Below, in pieces: positions 35,850-49,000 of a DNA stretch of 64,000 nucleotides. The notes under the pieces are model-generated. The model was not told the DNA's origin. It was given only the letters and a program-made list of their open reading frames with translations, and searched no databases. Position 1 is the first letter of the stretch, and each line of letters begins with the position of its first letter. Both the position numbers and the translations under genes were made by a program. Source of the DNA: Cardiocondyla obscurior (Eukaryota; Arthropoda; Insecta; Hymenoptera; Formicidae); the NCBI RefSeq assembly GCF_019399895.1, contig NC_091891.1, forward strand, positions 1,240,001 through 1,304,000. Direction: 5' to 3'.

Positions 35850-36180
35850 AAAGAGAAAGGAGGTGGAGTGGTTAACGGTAATAGTGGAAAACAAGCGTTT
35901 CCCGAAGAACGGAGGTCGTCGAGGTCGGGTTTAAAGCCGAAAAGCCCCTAAATGGAAATCAGGGAATTCCCAGGGCATAGAGGACGAGAACGTCGGTTGT
36001 ATCGACCGAGACGAAAGGGCGGCGAAGGGAGATGCCGGCGATGGTGGGGGTGCTGCGCGGTTTAAGGGTGGACGCACGTTGCCTGGCAACCTTCCCGCAG
36101 CATCCCTCCTGGACCACCGCCGTCACCGCCACCGCCACCGCCCCTATACACCGCCGCCATCGACGACTTCCACGATTATT
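35850..36180. promoter_or_regulatory. Purine/pyrimidine switch island G with X-box
   Basis: Purine-rich at 35,850-36,060 (GAAAGGAGGTGG..., GGCGAAGGGAG). X-box at 36,078-36,090, then C/T-rich with a CCACCG-type repeat at 36,114-36,146. CAGCATCCC lies at 36,098-36,106. It is 0.9 kb downstream of mir-124, making it a candidate enhancer or divergent promoter near that gene. Confidence 0.5.
36078..36090. promoter_or_regulatory. X-box (RFX) palindrome
   Basis: GTTGCCTGGCAAC has perfect half-sites one base apart, identical to the core at 1,493-1,505. Confidence 0.6.
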
Positions 36181-36259
36181 GTTGTCGTCGTTGTTACGCG
36201 TTCGCCATTATTCAGGATCGATATCTCACCCCGAGATGTCTCGTTTTCCCGATTCATCG

Positions 36260-38815
36260 TGATTTCTGTGTGAATTTCTATATGTGCGTGCGCGCACGTG
36301 TGTGTGTTGCTTTTTTTTCCAGAAGTATCCTGATATCTGACAACTTGAATTCGAAATTAAAAGCTACGTGTAATTAAAATATTCTAAAATTTGATAACTG
36401 AGAAATTTTTTTTATAAAACGAAATAAGGAAAAATTGAGAACTCATTAATTTTGTAACAGCCAGTATTTTAAATAATTTTTATAAATCCTGAATTTCAAA
36501 GATTCCGAAATTCTAGATTCTGAGATGTTTGAAATCTAAGAGAATTTGATGACTTGAGAATAATGATAGTTATAAAATTAGAGAGTTATAGCATACTTTA
36601 TTTTAAAATTAGTACGATTTCAATTAAAAAGCATCTTGATTATTATGTTTAGGTAAATATTTCATATTATACAAGATAGAGAGTATTATACCATAAGGAT
36701 ATTCTAGTTTTTTTTACAAATTATAATGTAAAATATTATATAAAGTATTGATATGTGAAAAATAAAATATGTACCTACAAAACAATTTATTTGTGGCATC
36801 CTTACTTCCTTAAAAATCCTGCAAACATAATTTTTACAATTTTAAATTATCTTTTTCATTACTCTTTTATTCACATTACTTAGTTTATTGTAATTAAATT
36901 TCAGATAATTTTTATACATCAATTTATTGCAAAACTATTTTATCAAAATTTTAATAAAATATTTTATATTAACTTCAATCGTTGTTAAAAATTAAAATAT
37001 TAAAAATATTTCCAAGCACCATAACTTAATTCGAAACATATCATTCAATTTTCGTTTGCTAATGCACCTATTTATCTTAATAAAACTTTCAGCTTTGTGC
37101 ATATTCCCTTGCTGTTTTTCTTGACAAAGACTTGAGGAACTAGCTAAGTGACAGAAAGATTGATCGTTATATGAAACCTAATGTCATGATCCTTTATACT
37201 TACGTTCTTTCGCTTTACTCTACATTATGATACGAGAAAGAAACAATATAATCGCGCTAGATAATCCCTCTTTTTTTTCTACATTTTTGAATATAAACTG
37301 CGCAAGCATTGTCGCTTCAGAAAGTTTTCTCAACCTGTTTCGGCGATTGTGGATATCAATTATGCGTGAGATACCGCAAACTTTCCACGCAAGAAGTTGT
37401 ATGCGCGAGTATCTCGCGAACTTTCGGTAATGATAATTATTTTGCCACCTGTTGCGAGCCTCGTAATCCCCAGCAACACGAAGGCAAGCTGAATGCCAAC
37501 GATACTCGATGATAATGAAAACAACGGGACTTGAAAATGGAGAACGCCGAAGATAGCGAGGTTCTCAGGCAAAAAAGGGATCACCCAATTACTCGGTCGC
37601 AGCTTAATTTATTAAATCAGCTGACGACCAGCAGCAATTCCATCTCCGTGATTTGTTAAAGTCACCGTTCCTCGGCTTTCTCAATCGTCGAAGGCAAAAG
37701 TAAAAGGCCGCCATTTCTGGCAGAGATCCCTTCGTCCCGCGCGTACCTCGTATCACCGTCCGCGCCCCGTCGTAAATTTCGCCCCATCGACCCTGCGTAG
37801 CGTAGGCGCAACAAAGAAATTCAGATGAAGGTCACTTTGCCAATAGGAAGATAGCCTGACGGCAAACTGTAGGTAAAGGGTGGGTGCGAAGAGGATTCAT
37901 GCACGCGAAACTCAGGGAAGAAGGAGGGAGGAGGCTCGTGAGTTTTCACCCTCCGCAACCCTCCGCGGCTTGTATCAGGAGCCTGACATCCATTCAAGCG
38001 ACGTGTTCTTAGGCTACCGCAACCGATCCCAATCGTAATAGTTTATTAGTGCGATCTTTGCTATTTTTTTTTCTTTTTAATCTCATTATTAAAATGACAA
38101 ATTGAACATTGAAAGATTATCAAGTAATATATTTAAAAAACGGATGGAAGAATCAAAATAAGTGATAAAAATAAATTGTTTTACACGTGATATGTAACAT
38201 ATTAATGTATATGTAGTAATTGCACGTGGTAATAGATCGACTAAATATAAAAATCTAAGATAATTGAAGCCCGTTATTGCGTGCTTCGAAAGAAACGGCC
38301 CGCGCTCGCTCGCAGTTGACTTAATTGGACTTCGGATCTATGAGATATCGCGAAGCGAAAGAAATTCTACGCGGGATGGAGGGCGAGAGTGAGAGAGATT
38401 GAGAGGGAGCAGAGTGCACTTTATGAAATTGCATCGGGTATAATCACATATTTTCTTCATGGCTCGAGTCACGGCTTAATTCGAATGATGGTACTTCGCA
38501 AGCGAAGGGATGAGAAATTAAGGATACTACGATAGAAAATAAACAGAACAAGAAGGAAGGGAAAAGAAAAGAACAACCACAAACAGGACGAAGCAGAACG
38601 ATAGGCTTGCGGATAAAAATTAACAAATTTGAGCAAATTTAGCTGGAAAATAATTACAGAATAAATGCATTTGCTTACGCACAGTTACGGAAATTAATCG
38701 ATCTCTCTCGTCTACGAATTACAGACAAAATCCGACGAACGTGAACGGATAGGCTCGTTTAAATAGTAGAGAACATCTGGCCAAGAAAGCTTCACGGAAG
38801 CTAACAAGAAAGACG
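36260..38815. other. AT-rich intergenic stretch, no gene recognised
   Basis: 36,310-37,300 is strongly AT-rich with many short direct similarities. GC-richer DNA follows at 37,560-38,000, including another purine-to-pyrimidine switch near 37,940-37,955 (AAGAAGGAGGGAGGAGG, then TTTTCACCCTCC) without an X-box. AT-rich again to 38,280. No coding exons supported. Confidence 0.5.
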
Positions 38816-38819
38816 CAAA

Positions 38820-39295
38820 AGTTTCAGATCGAGTGACGAGAAGGAGGAGGAGAAGCGCGCGTAAAAGAGAAAGCAGAGGAAACACCCTTGAGAAGAGAAA
38901 TAATTTCGCACCTCTTCGCGAGGAAACTTTCGGCCTGGTTCGCAGAACACGCACGACACCGAGGAACATCGCGCGTGAGATGTAAAATTGTACAATGAGA
39001 AATACGTTTTGCGTAATAATCGCAAGAGAAACACAACACAGAGGGAGGGAGGGAGAGAAAGAGGGAGATGAAGGGAGACACACGGGGATGCTCGCTGTGA
39101 CGAGGGGGTGGAGACGGCAGGTACGGGATGAGATCAATACGAGGTCGCTAGGCAACGAGCCTCCGGCGATCTCGGTCCGGGTAGACAGGGTGCCGCCAAG
39201 CAAGCCGCTGTAGCCGCTCCGCCACCCCTGTGGCGGTTCAACCCCTCTCGCCCTTCCGCTTTCCCCGATCGCGCTCACTGTCCCACCCCCGAAAG
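38820..39295. promoter_or_regulatory. Purine/pyrimidine switch island H with X-box
   Basis: Purine-rich at 38,820-39,135 (including GGGAGGGAGGGAGAG). X-box at 39,143-39,156, then pyrimidine-rich at about 39,205-39,290. It lies 0.7-1.2 kb beyond the 3' end of the dynein gene. The minus-strand 213-aa frame (38,712-39,353) follows the skew and is not called. Confidence 0.5.
39143..39156. promoter_or_regulatory. X-box-like RFX site
   Basis: GGTCGCTAGGCAAC, the exact reverse complement of the site at 23,358-23,371. Confidence 0.55.
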
Positions 39296-39299
39296 CGCC

Positions 39300-40014
39300 A
39301 TATTCCACATAATAAATACCGGCAACTGTGCAACACGACGCGCGGAATAACACGAGGAGAAGAGCCGGCGAAAATGGTGCCCGCCACGACGACGCGAAAG
39401 GAGATCGACGAGAATTTTGGTGAGATTTTTAATTAACGAGCATTCAGCCGCTTTTCAAGCTCCCGCTCGAATCTCCTGCTTTCGTAGATATTTCTTTCTT
39501 TTCTTTTTATTTTTTTCCTCGTACCGTGGGTAATAGAACTGCCACTGTTTATGAACTGTCTTGTGCAAGTCGGCTAGCGTCGCTATCTTTTATGCAAGTT
39601 CTTGAATTTAAAAGCCAATTTAGTATCCGGAATTTTAGATATTTAGATAATACTTACGGTCGACATTTGAAACTGTACTTTAAGTGTTGTACGTTATTTA
39701 AAATAAATGAATATACGCTTATTACGAAGCGGAATGCGTGTTCTGCATTCATTAAACGCTTAAAAATATCACGAAAGCAACTTGCATATATTATTTTCTC
39801 CCAAAAAATAAGGAATTTAACATCGCCGAGAAGTTGATCGTCACAATTCAAATCTTTTGAAATAAATTTATTTTTTAAAGAGAGATATCACTAAATATTC
39901 TCCGATAAAGATTCGAGACATGTAAGTGAATAATTATTCAGCGACGTACCTTCTTAATAGCAAGCTTGTTAAAATGCCGATGATTAACCCGTCTAGAGGG
40001 AGGTAAATTCTATA
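39300..40014. other. 3' flank of the dynein gene
   Basis: GC-moderate to 39,480, then AT-rich. The dynein 3'UTR is expected at the right end. No independent gene seen; the 103-aa plus frame at 39,526-39,837 has no domain. Confidence 0.5.
39867..39872 (-). terminator. Candidate polyadenylation signal of the dynein gene
   Basis: AATAAA on the minus strand about 145 nt after the stop codon at 40,015. Confidence 0.45.
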
Positions 40015-43000
40015 TTATTCCGACAGCTGGCATAGCATGGCGGTGCCACGTAGGATCCAGTGCTCCGGTGGACGCGACGTCGGCAGCCAAATCGCGATGA
40101 CGAAATTGGTTGAATGACCGGTGGTTGACAGCACGCCCCTTCGTTCGCTAGTCTTGTACACAGGGCACGTGTAGGTGTCCCTATCCTGCACCTGGTCCTT
40201 CGTCACCGGTGTCAGCCAAATCTAAAAAGCACGAGTCACATTTCTTTTGAGAAACTGGCGCACACAGAGTCTAACATTAAAAATTTTGACGCTCGATTAA
40301 AAATGCGAATGGCCGAAAGAGGCACGTTGCACTTTTGGGTAAGCTCCAAGAAATCTTTCGTAGAAAGCTTCTACAAAGGAATTTCTGAATTATTTGAACA
40401 ACACTCGGGGAGCATCGAGCTTGGCGGAAAAGATTGAACTCCGCTCCGTGTTGACTTACGTAAGGCACGGTGTCGTAAAGGATCTTCGGGAGGGATTCGT
40501 CGAGCTTCATTGTAGTCATGTTAAAGCGAGCTCCGTCAAGAAATAACCCGTGAATGTATACTCCGTCGACCGGCGGCTTCTCGAAAACCGTCTCTTTCAA
40601 AGGAACAAAGTCGTAAACTAGTAAATCGATGGGAATAGAGTACTTTCTTGCGTAATTTTGACGGGCACCGGTGAGAAACGCTTGCGTGAAGTAGAATCCG
40701 GAAATCCAGAACGATGTGGGAGGTCCTTCCGTGTACCAAGCCTACAGGAAAGCCAGTTTAATTACTGTGTAGTTATTAAAATAATTTGAAACTCAAGTTT
40801 GTCATAAAATATAACGCCAACAATTTTATTAACCTAACGAAGTAATAATTTTCATTTAAATAAATTTCTGCAAAAGTCACGTTGTCAAATTAATCAAGAC
40901 CATTAATGTAACTCGATCAAAAAGCTATAATTTCGAAATTATAATTTAAAATGTAATATTTTTTCTTTATTTTACCTGAAGAAAGTTCAGCCTCTTCAAA
41001 AAATCATATATGTAGCTGCCGAGCGGCTTCAGCGAAGGGTAAGAGTTCTTCATCCACATTTTGGGTATTTTACCGATAATAATCGACGAGTAGACCTCTT
41101 CAAGGTCAGGGCTCATTATCACAAGTCCTAGGAAAGTACAAGTAAAATTCAGAAGAACTGTAAAACACTAACAAAGCATAAAAGTTTTTTCTCGGCTATG
41201 TTCTTTACCTTTGATCGCCTTTTGGATATTCACGAGGCTGCTCCGAATGGTCTGCAGGAGTTTATTGAATCTACCCATCTCCTGGACCAACACAGTGTTC
41301 ATACTTTGCTCGTATAACGTGGGATACCTGTCCAAAGCGGCTACCAGATCGTAGTCCCGCGGCAGCCTCGACAGAATGTCGGACGCGACGCCGTAGACGG
41401 TCTCGTCGGGTGATTTTCCGGCGTCCACTTTCGCCTCGCCGACGTCCTGACAAAAATCAGAAGACTTTCTTAATGCGGCGCGCTCGTAAACTTTTGACGC
41501 GACTATTGCACTACGTTATTTTAATTCTGTTACCTCTGACAACTGAATAAATTGTGTTCAACTTAAATTAAAGAACGACATAAATTTTAATAACGCTGCT
41601 TTATTATGACGTTAATTTTACTGTGGTTTCCAAGAAATCTTTTTTCTCGTTACTTTAAATATCTGATTCAAATTTATCAGCGTTTTATTGTGCAGCTATA
41701 TTATTTTATAAAAGGTAAAAACATTAATTTTTACAATTAAATAATACTGTAACATTCTCGATGTTCGATTTAGTACCTGAGTGGTCAGAACAGAAGACAG
41801 CATCAAGTAGCTCTCTTGCTGATCTTTGATGATGTCGGCGTTCTCGTGCATGCCGAAGACGCTGGGTGTGGTGGTCATCGGCAATTCTCTCACGTAGTCC
41901 AAGAATTGACTGTAGTCGCTGACTGGCGGTACGTAATAAAGGCCGCTGGGATCGAACAGATATTTTCGATCAACCACGATCACGTCCTCGTGATAGAATC
42001 GCGTCAAGATCGTGTTCAGGGTTCGTCGGTCCCACTCGTCGGTCACGCGACCGCCGTAATTGCATTCGCCTTAAGAAAAAAAAAAAAAAAAAAAAAAAAA
42101 AGAAAAGAGTTAAAAAGCTCCGGCGAAAACTTGTTGCTTACCGTAGCTTGTCAATGGTTAAAATATTTGTTCTTACGCTCTATTTTTAATTCATCATTTC
42201 CAAAACGTTAATTAATTAAATATAATCTGCAATATAATATAAAAACGAAGAATGTATATATAATACATTTTATATAAAATTAATTTTTTCTTTTTTATAA
42301 TTTTTAAAATGTTATTTCTGTACGAAATTTCATTATTAACGTTCATTAATTTTTCAACTCAATTCCGAGTTTAATTAAAAATATCGACAATCATTATCCG
42401 TTATATTAATTTTTAAATTTCTATCTTTTACGTGAAAGTTTCAGTTACATGTGGAATTTGATTCGGGTACCGGTCAGATATTTCAATGCGGTGAACTGTA
42501 CATCGTCGTACTGATCGAGCAAAATTTTGAGTTGTAGCGCGCTGATACGTAAATCCGTTTCGTTGAACTCGTACTGATTGTTCCAACCGATCGGCCCGAA
42601 CTTCCGTCGCTCCTGTACAATGCCATGAAAGAAGCATAGCGAGAAGAGCAGCTGCTTGAAGATCAGTTGCTGCTTCGATTTGTCGAAGAAATCGGGGTCA
42701 CATATCGGGTCCTGTCGCGCAATTCAAGCGAATCTCTTAGAGTCGGTTCCTTGTCTGTCTCTTTGATTTGCACAAAACGAGAAGCCGCATACCTGGTGGA
42801 AAGACCGCAAAATATTTGCGCGCAGTCCTTTAGGAGGCTCGTTCGTCATTTTTACGCCGTTCTGCAGAACGCTGACCGGAAAGTGCTCGACCGGATAACT
42901 CGTCAGCCACAGCCGGAAGTCGGGGTGCACCGTTTCCTTTGTGAAGCTCTCGCATATCTAAAGATAATAAAATAAAAATAATAAGATAGTAATTACACGT

Positions 43001-46000
43001 AAAATAAAAGCAACCGCGTTAAGAAGTCAAAAAACTACACGATAAAAATACATTCTCTGACAACTGTTTAATTCAACTCATTAAAATTCAAGAGCTAGAA
43101 GTCGCAAAAAATTATAATAAATGTTATATCGTATTAGAATAAAAATTGCAGAAAATTGTGTAACAAGATAACTTTGATACAAAAAAAAAAAAAATTATGA
43201 ATCACTTATTTTGATTGTTCTGATAGTTCTGGCACTAATCTTTTTAGTCGTGCGGTAGATTTATGAGAAAAGTTACTTTTTCCAGAGTGACCATAAAAGT
43301 TTTGGCAACGTGACAATTCTGCAACACCACCCAGGTACCGTTCTTCACACCCTCGTCGATAAGACCTTTGGCGATAACGCCCTGACCTTGGCCCAGGGAC
43401 AAGGAGAACAGCCTGCTGGCACCAAAGCCCTGATCGTCGGCGAATTTCAATAAGATCGCCATAGGATCCGCCCCGGGTGTCAGGACGAATATTAGCGGGA
43501 TGCAAGAGTGCGAGTCCGCAAAAGAGGCCGCCAGATCGAAAAGTGGCGGCACGATGTACTGATGTCCTAATTGTTCTATCGGGCGATAAAAAAAAAAATT
43601 AGACAAACAAAATTACAACTAATAGTTTCAGCTCGCAAATTTTTTAGCTATACAATTGAGTTTTTTTTTATTACATAGAAAAAAAAAGATATGAAAGGAT
43701 AATGTTATATGTGGATGGATCTACTTCCTATTGTCACAAAGAATTTAATTTCGCCCTTTCGCTCGAAATGTATGGCCTGTTCTAGATTCCCCGTGTCCTT
43801 CGTCTCCGGGTCGATCTATTCTTAAATTTTGGTGGCCTCTTTTCTTTTTTAATAACTTTACCTTCAACGAATAATTGTGCCGCCGGTACTATCTTGTCGG
43901 GACGTATGCAACGAAGCACCAGCATCTTTTCGAAGCTGCTCAATTTATCCCAAGGAGCGGGAAAGGTCGAAGTGTGAGGTTCCTTGTGATCAAATATTGT
44001 CTTCCACTTGTCGACATTTTTTGTATATGACTCTCTTATTCCCTGAATGATAAGACACAAAAAGAAATCGATCTTATTGCAATAAACTAAATTATGCGTT
44101 CTAATAAAATTCCGTAATTAAATCAATACTGATTTTTAAAATTCCGTTAAGCTGCATAATGTGTTATTGTCACAAAGAATTTTTATTGACTTATGTAAAG
44201 AATTTTAATGCATTTTTATAAAAAACGCGCGGCGCTTGTATCGACGAAGATATTGTCGATTTATGTGCCGAGAAACTTACCGTGAATCCCGGTACGTTGT
44301 CTAATCGGCAAAGCTCATCCCAAGATCTCGCCGGCAGCCATTCGGTGGGATTGGTAAAGGGATTCTCTAGGCCGACGCCGCCGGTCAGCAGGTACATCCA
44401 CTGTGCCATGGAGAGTTGGCCCTGCTTGCTCAGCAAGTTCACGGACAGTAAAAGCGAAAACAGTAGCTTGTCCTTCTCGAAGAGCGAACGACATATATTG
44501 ACATACAGGGAATAGGTGAAGCACCTGGTGAGATCCTTCAAACGCTGTTTTATGTCCTCCACTGGTGGCGTATTGTCGATCGTATTCTTGAAGAGATTGA
44601 CGAACCAGACGAGGGAGTACTGATACATCGGATCAATATTCGCCAGCATAGCTGTGAAAAAGATTAACGAAAATTATTATCGCACGATTTTAAGTACGTT
44701 AAAAATACATATTTTTCTTATAAAATTTATAATTTTTTGTTTACTATATAAATTTTACAAATAAATAAATATTATAATTAAGTTTCAAAAAATGATAAGT
44801 TATATTATATGAAACATTCCCGAGTGAAAATTTATCTAGCGAATCTGATTTTGCAGCTAGAGGTTAGATCGCGCAGATTAAATATATGACTATCTTCAAA
44901 AAAATAAAGTTATTATTTAAAAAATAAAAAAACAAAATCTGTCTAGTACCGATCGCTTAGTCACTGTCCAGCGCAGACCATGCATCTAAATACATAGATA
45001 TCTAAACGTTTTTCGACGCGTACTTGTTTACTGTTGTGTGCTAATATTACGCAAAGCTCGCTCGATTGCCGAATTCGCCGAATTCGCCAGGCAAACCGGT
45101 TCTCGCCGCCCGCCGCCCGCGATTCCTCCACCTTGCGAACTTGGAGCGCGAAGACTGACCGGCCGATGTAAACACACGCACGTATTCACACTACCGCGGC
45201 GGTCAGCGGGCCCGGCGACCAACAGTCTGGGCAGTCGAGCGCGCGTTAGATAGGTCAAGACGCGTAGTAAATTAGTAGTACGCGGCGAAAAACGTTTAGA
45301 TATCTAGCTTTTCTAGCTCGGTGCTGGACAGTTTTGCTACACAGCCACGAGATGAACCACGAATTGGCTAGCTAATTATTAGGAAACGGTGGAAATCAAT
45401 TTCTACTCGGGTTAAGAGTCTCTTCGTCTTTTCCGTGAGTTTATAAAATTTAAAGTTATTCTTATATTACCTTTCGACACATTTTATTTTAACAACTTTT
45501 AAGAGAATCAAATTGATTTAAATTAAACGACTTGCTTACAAATTAAATGTTTGTTTGATTGACGTTTTTACTCACCAATCGTGAAGAAGAGAACGGTACT
45601 ATAGACTGCAATCGGCGTGTACTGCAATCTCGCCGCGTCGATCGACTTCTCGGTAATTTCAGCAGCAGTTTGTTTAGTTTGAATCTCGTTAGCCAGACTT
45701 TTCGATGAACTCAACACGGCAATAGCGGTTTCGTCTTCAAGAATGTTCTCCTTGGACGCGGATAACACTTCCAGAATCTTATTTTCTATCTCCTTTAACA
45801 TTCTGCGGAAAAACGAAATATCACCCGACGGAGCAACGATAATTCTGAATTGCGAATTGTGTCAAAGCTCTACAAAACTTACATGAAAAGTAAAAAAAAT
45901 AGAAATTAAGAAAGAATAAAACAATTTATTTATTATACTTTTTGTTAGCTGCTCCTTGAACTATTAGCTGATTTTTCTCAGATTCGAGCTCGGGTCTTTC

Positions 46001-49000
46001 TTTCGCAACGACTATCCCCAAAAGCTGATCGTCCAGACCGATCGGAGTGATCATAAAGTTCAATAGCGTCACCTTTACCACTACTTCCGGCAAATAGTGT
46101 GGATTTCGCAATTTCGTAGTAATGTAAAATCTAAGAAAATAAAAAATTCCTTAAATTAATAAATATTAAACTCACAAAATTAATAAAAATGATTTACATC
46201 ATTTACATTTTTGTTCAACAAATTTGTTATAATTAAAAATTTATTGTAAAGCGTTATAAAAAAAAATATAAAGACATAATTAATTACGCTTATATCGTGT
46301 CAGATGTGAAATGCATAAAATTCAAATAACTTACCGAAATTTATCAGAATACTCGATGATGCTATCGCCAATTCTAATACACAATGCACCACCAGATCTA
46401 AAAGTCTGCTTCATTAGCAACGGTTCCAAGGCCGCGTCTAACTCCTCACTGATATTCTCTAGCAGCACCGGCTGTCCAAACTGCACGGCATTCTCCAGGA
46501 TTCTCATGTAATCCGGTTGGGTCAGTCTGACGACATGTAAATTCAACTCTTTTTCCATATTCTTCACCCACTTGTTTGCCTGACCCTGCGGATCGATCAT
46601 AAGCGGCCAACGACGCGAGTTTGTAATGATTATAGCATTGTCGACAGAAAACAAGTCGCTCGGCAAGCCGAATATGTTCCAACTGCGGATGAGCACCGGG
46701 TCGCCCAGCACCTGCGTAAGCTGGAAATCCTGGGTGCAGACAACTTTCAAATTAGTGCAGAACTCTACCCAGTTCTCTATCTGCCGCTGTCGATACTGCG
46801 TTGTAAAGACACCAAGATAAGCCACCACGCCGGAGCTGATCAGGATGTCGCCCGTTAATTTGTGATAATTTTCTCCGAGCAACCTGTTAGTTATCATAAA
46901 ATTTCATGTAGAACATTATTTCAAATTAATAAATAAAACTAAAATAAAATTAAAATTATTGAGTTATTAGTCATTACTTGGCTGTCTCAGACCATCTGGT
47001 GTACTCTCCACCGAGACCCCCGATCAACTCCTCGGCTCTCCTCAGCTTCTCCTCACAATCCTTCACCTCGTCAGTCATCGTTTGATACTCGGCCCTTCGT
47101 TGAGCCAGTAGAGTTTCCAGTCGAGCCAATCTCTCTCGCACATCTTGCAACTGGTTTCTTTTCAGTGCCAATTGTTCCATTGCCGCAGAATAATTGGCCT
47201 CAGCTTTCGCCAGAGCTTGTCTCTTCGGCGCCACCACTTTAGCGACCTTATCGTACTCTGATAAGGCAAAAACCCAGCGACAAAGACCTTCGCAAGCAGT
47301 CGACACCTGCCTGATTCGTTCCGGATCAAAGTTCGGATTCGTTAGAATCGTCGTGCGAATCTTGATCATAATGTGCTCGGAAATGTTGTCTTTGTCGAAA
47401 TTTAGCAGCGATTCTAAAAACCGCATGTCACCCAGAATACGAAGCGACGCCTTCCAGTAATCGTCCACCGTACCCTCCGGACCCTGCACTTTTTCTGGCT
47501 TCACGTCCTGTATCATTATTAAAGAGATGTTTAAACAAACAAAAATCAAATTTGATTTAAAACAAGTTTTAGTATATAATATTAACGTGTATATGTAATT
47601 ATTGAATATATTTAAATTATATATTATAATATGTATATATTATAAATTTACATGTCATTATGTCACTTCAAGTATTTTGTTTAACATTAATAACCTAACT
47701 TCACCATTTGATTAGATGCTACATAAATACGTATTTTATGCACTAATTAATATTTACATATCATTATTCATGCAAGCTGGAAACTAAATAAATTTAATAT
47801 TAATTTTCTATTTCTATCAACGAGCAAGTCACGCTTATATATATAGTATATACATATTATTTATTCCGTAATTATTTAATATACCTTTAGTATGCAAATC
47901 GCTTCCATGACTAATCGTACTCCAGCCGGCGGACGTTTCATGGATTTGACAATTTGGATGTCCTGTGGAGTTAAGGTGTTCAAAGCAGCATTCGCTGCGT
48001 CAAGTATCGGCATCACTTCCTGAAGATTTGCGTCGCATTCAACGCGAATCTCTTTGGCTTCTGCAGCGACAATCTAACCGTACAACTCGTAGTTATAATT
48101 CAACATTAAATTTCTCATGCTTATTTATGTTCAAATTATTCAACACAAAATTAATTATTATTATTATCATATTTTAAAAGCAAAGCTAAATTAATTCGGA
48201 AACAAACTTGAAAAGTAATGAGATTAATAAGATTATAATAAAAAAAAACGTAATAATCAATTTTGGATACATTATAAAGTCGTAAATTTATGCAAAATAT
48301 AAAATAAAAATACATATAATAGTCATGAATTCGATAACTTAAATGTTAAATATATTTGCAACGTTCGAACTCACCATAGCAGCTTCCTCGTCTTTCTGAA
48401 CGACTTGCTCAATCTCGCTAGCTTCTTCGCTCTGCCGCTGCACATCCAGAAACATGGCCTCCACATCTTTCGCGGCCACCAGTAACTTCGGTTGAAGGGC
48501 CACCAAGGTTGTTTGCATCCTACTTACTTCTTTGCGTGTGCTGTCCAGCCTGCCGAGACCAGCTTCGTATCTTTTTTTACCTTGTAGCACTTCCCTTCGC
48601 TTCCGATCCAGTAGATCCTTGAACGTATTAATGAGTTCCAAATATGACGTCGGCGTGACATAATTATAACGATTTAGCTGTTGCAGGAAATCCTTCGTCA
48701 GCTCTTGCGTGGACGTGTGGAAATACTGGCACATTGCGATGCAGGCGTAACGCTCGTCGTTCGGCAAGTCGATGTCGCTCAAAAACTGCGTAGCGACCGC
48801 GAGCAGAGCGTCCTCAGGCCAGGGTTGCAGCCAGTCGATCGTACAGCAGTTCACTAACGCGGGAAACGTGCGAATTCGAGTGCGAAACCCGTCGCCGATC
48901 GGCGACATCGTCACCACGATGTGCAGGTGCTCGCGCACCGTCTGTACAAAGAAGTTGAAAAGTGCAACCGGGCTTCCGTCCGTCTGAATGGATCTAAATA

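Larger units (their letters stand above)
40015..46883 (-). other. Dynein AAA5-AAA6 and C-terminal domain (exons 26-38)
   Basis: Residues about 2824-3955. Recognisable blocks: LTGDILISSGVVAYLG, RRWPLMIDPQGQANKW, KLRNPHYLPEVVVKVTLLNF, GNILEDETAI-type (ENILEDETAI), YQYSLVWFVNLF, CRSLFEKDKLLFSLLL, PLIFVLTPGADPMAILLKFA, LGQGQGVIA, WVVLQNCHVA, RLWLTSYPVEHFPVSVLQNG, KMTNEPPKGLRAN and CFFHGIVQERRKFGPIGW. Intron 28 carries a candidate MITE. The acceptor of exon 34 is preceded by a 26-nt poly-pyrimidine (T) run on the sense strand. Confidence 0.9.

Noticed and set aside
38712..39353. 213-codon open frame on the minus strand
   Set aside because: Runs through the purine/pyrimidine tract of island H; the Ser/Leu/Phe-rich product reflects the skew.
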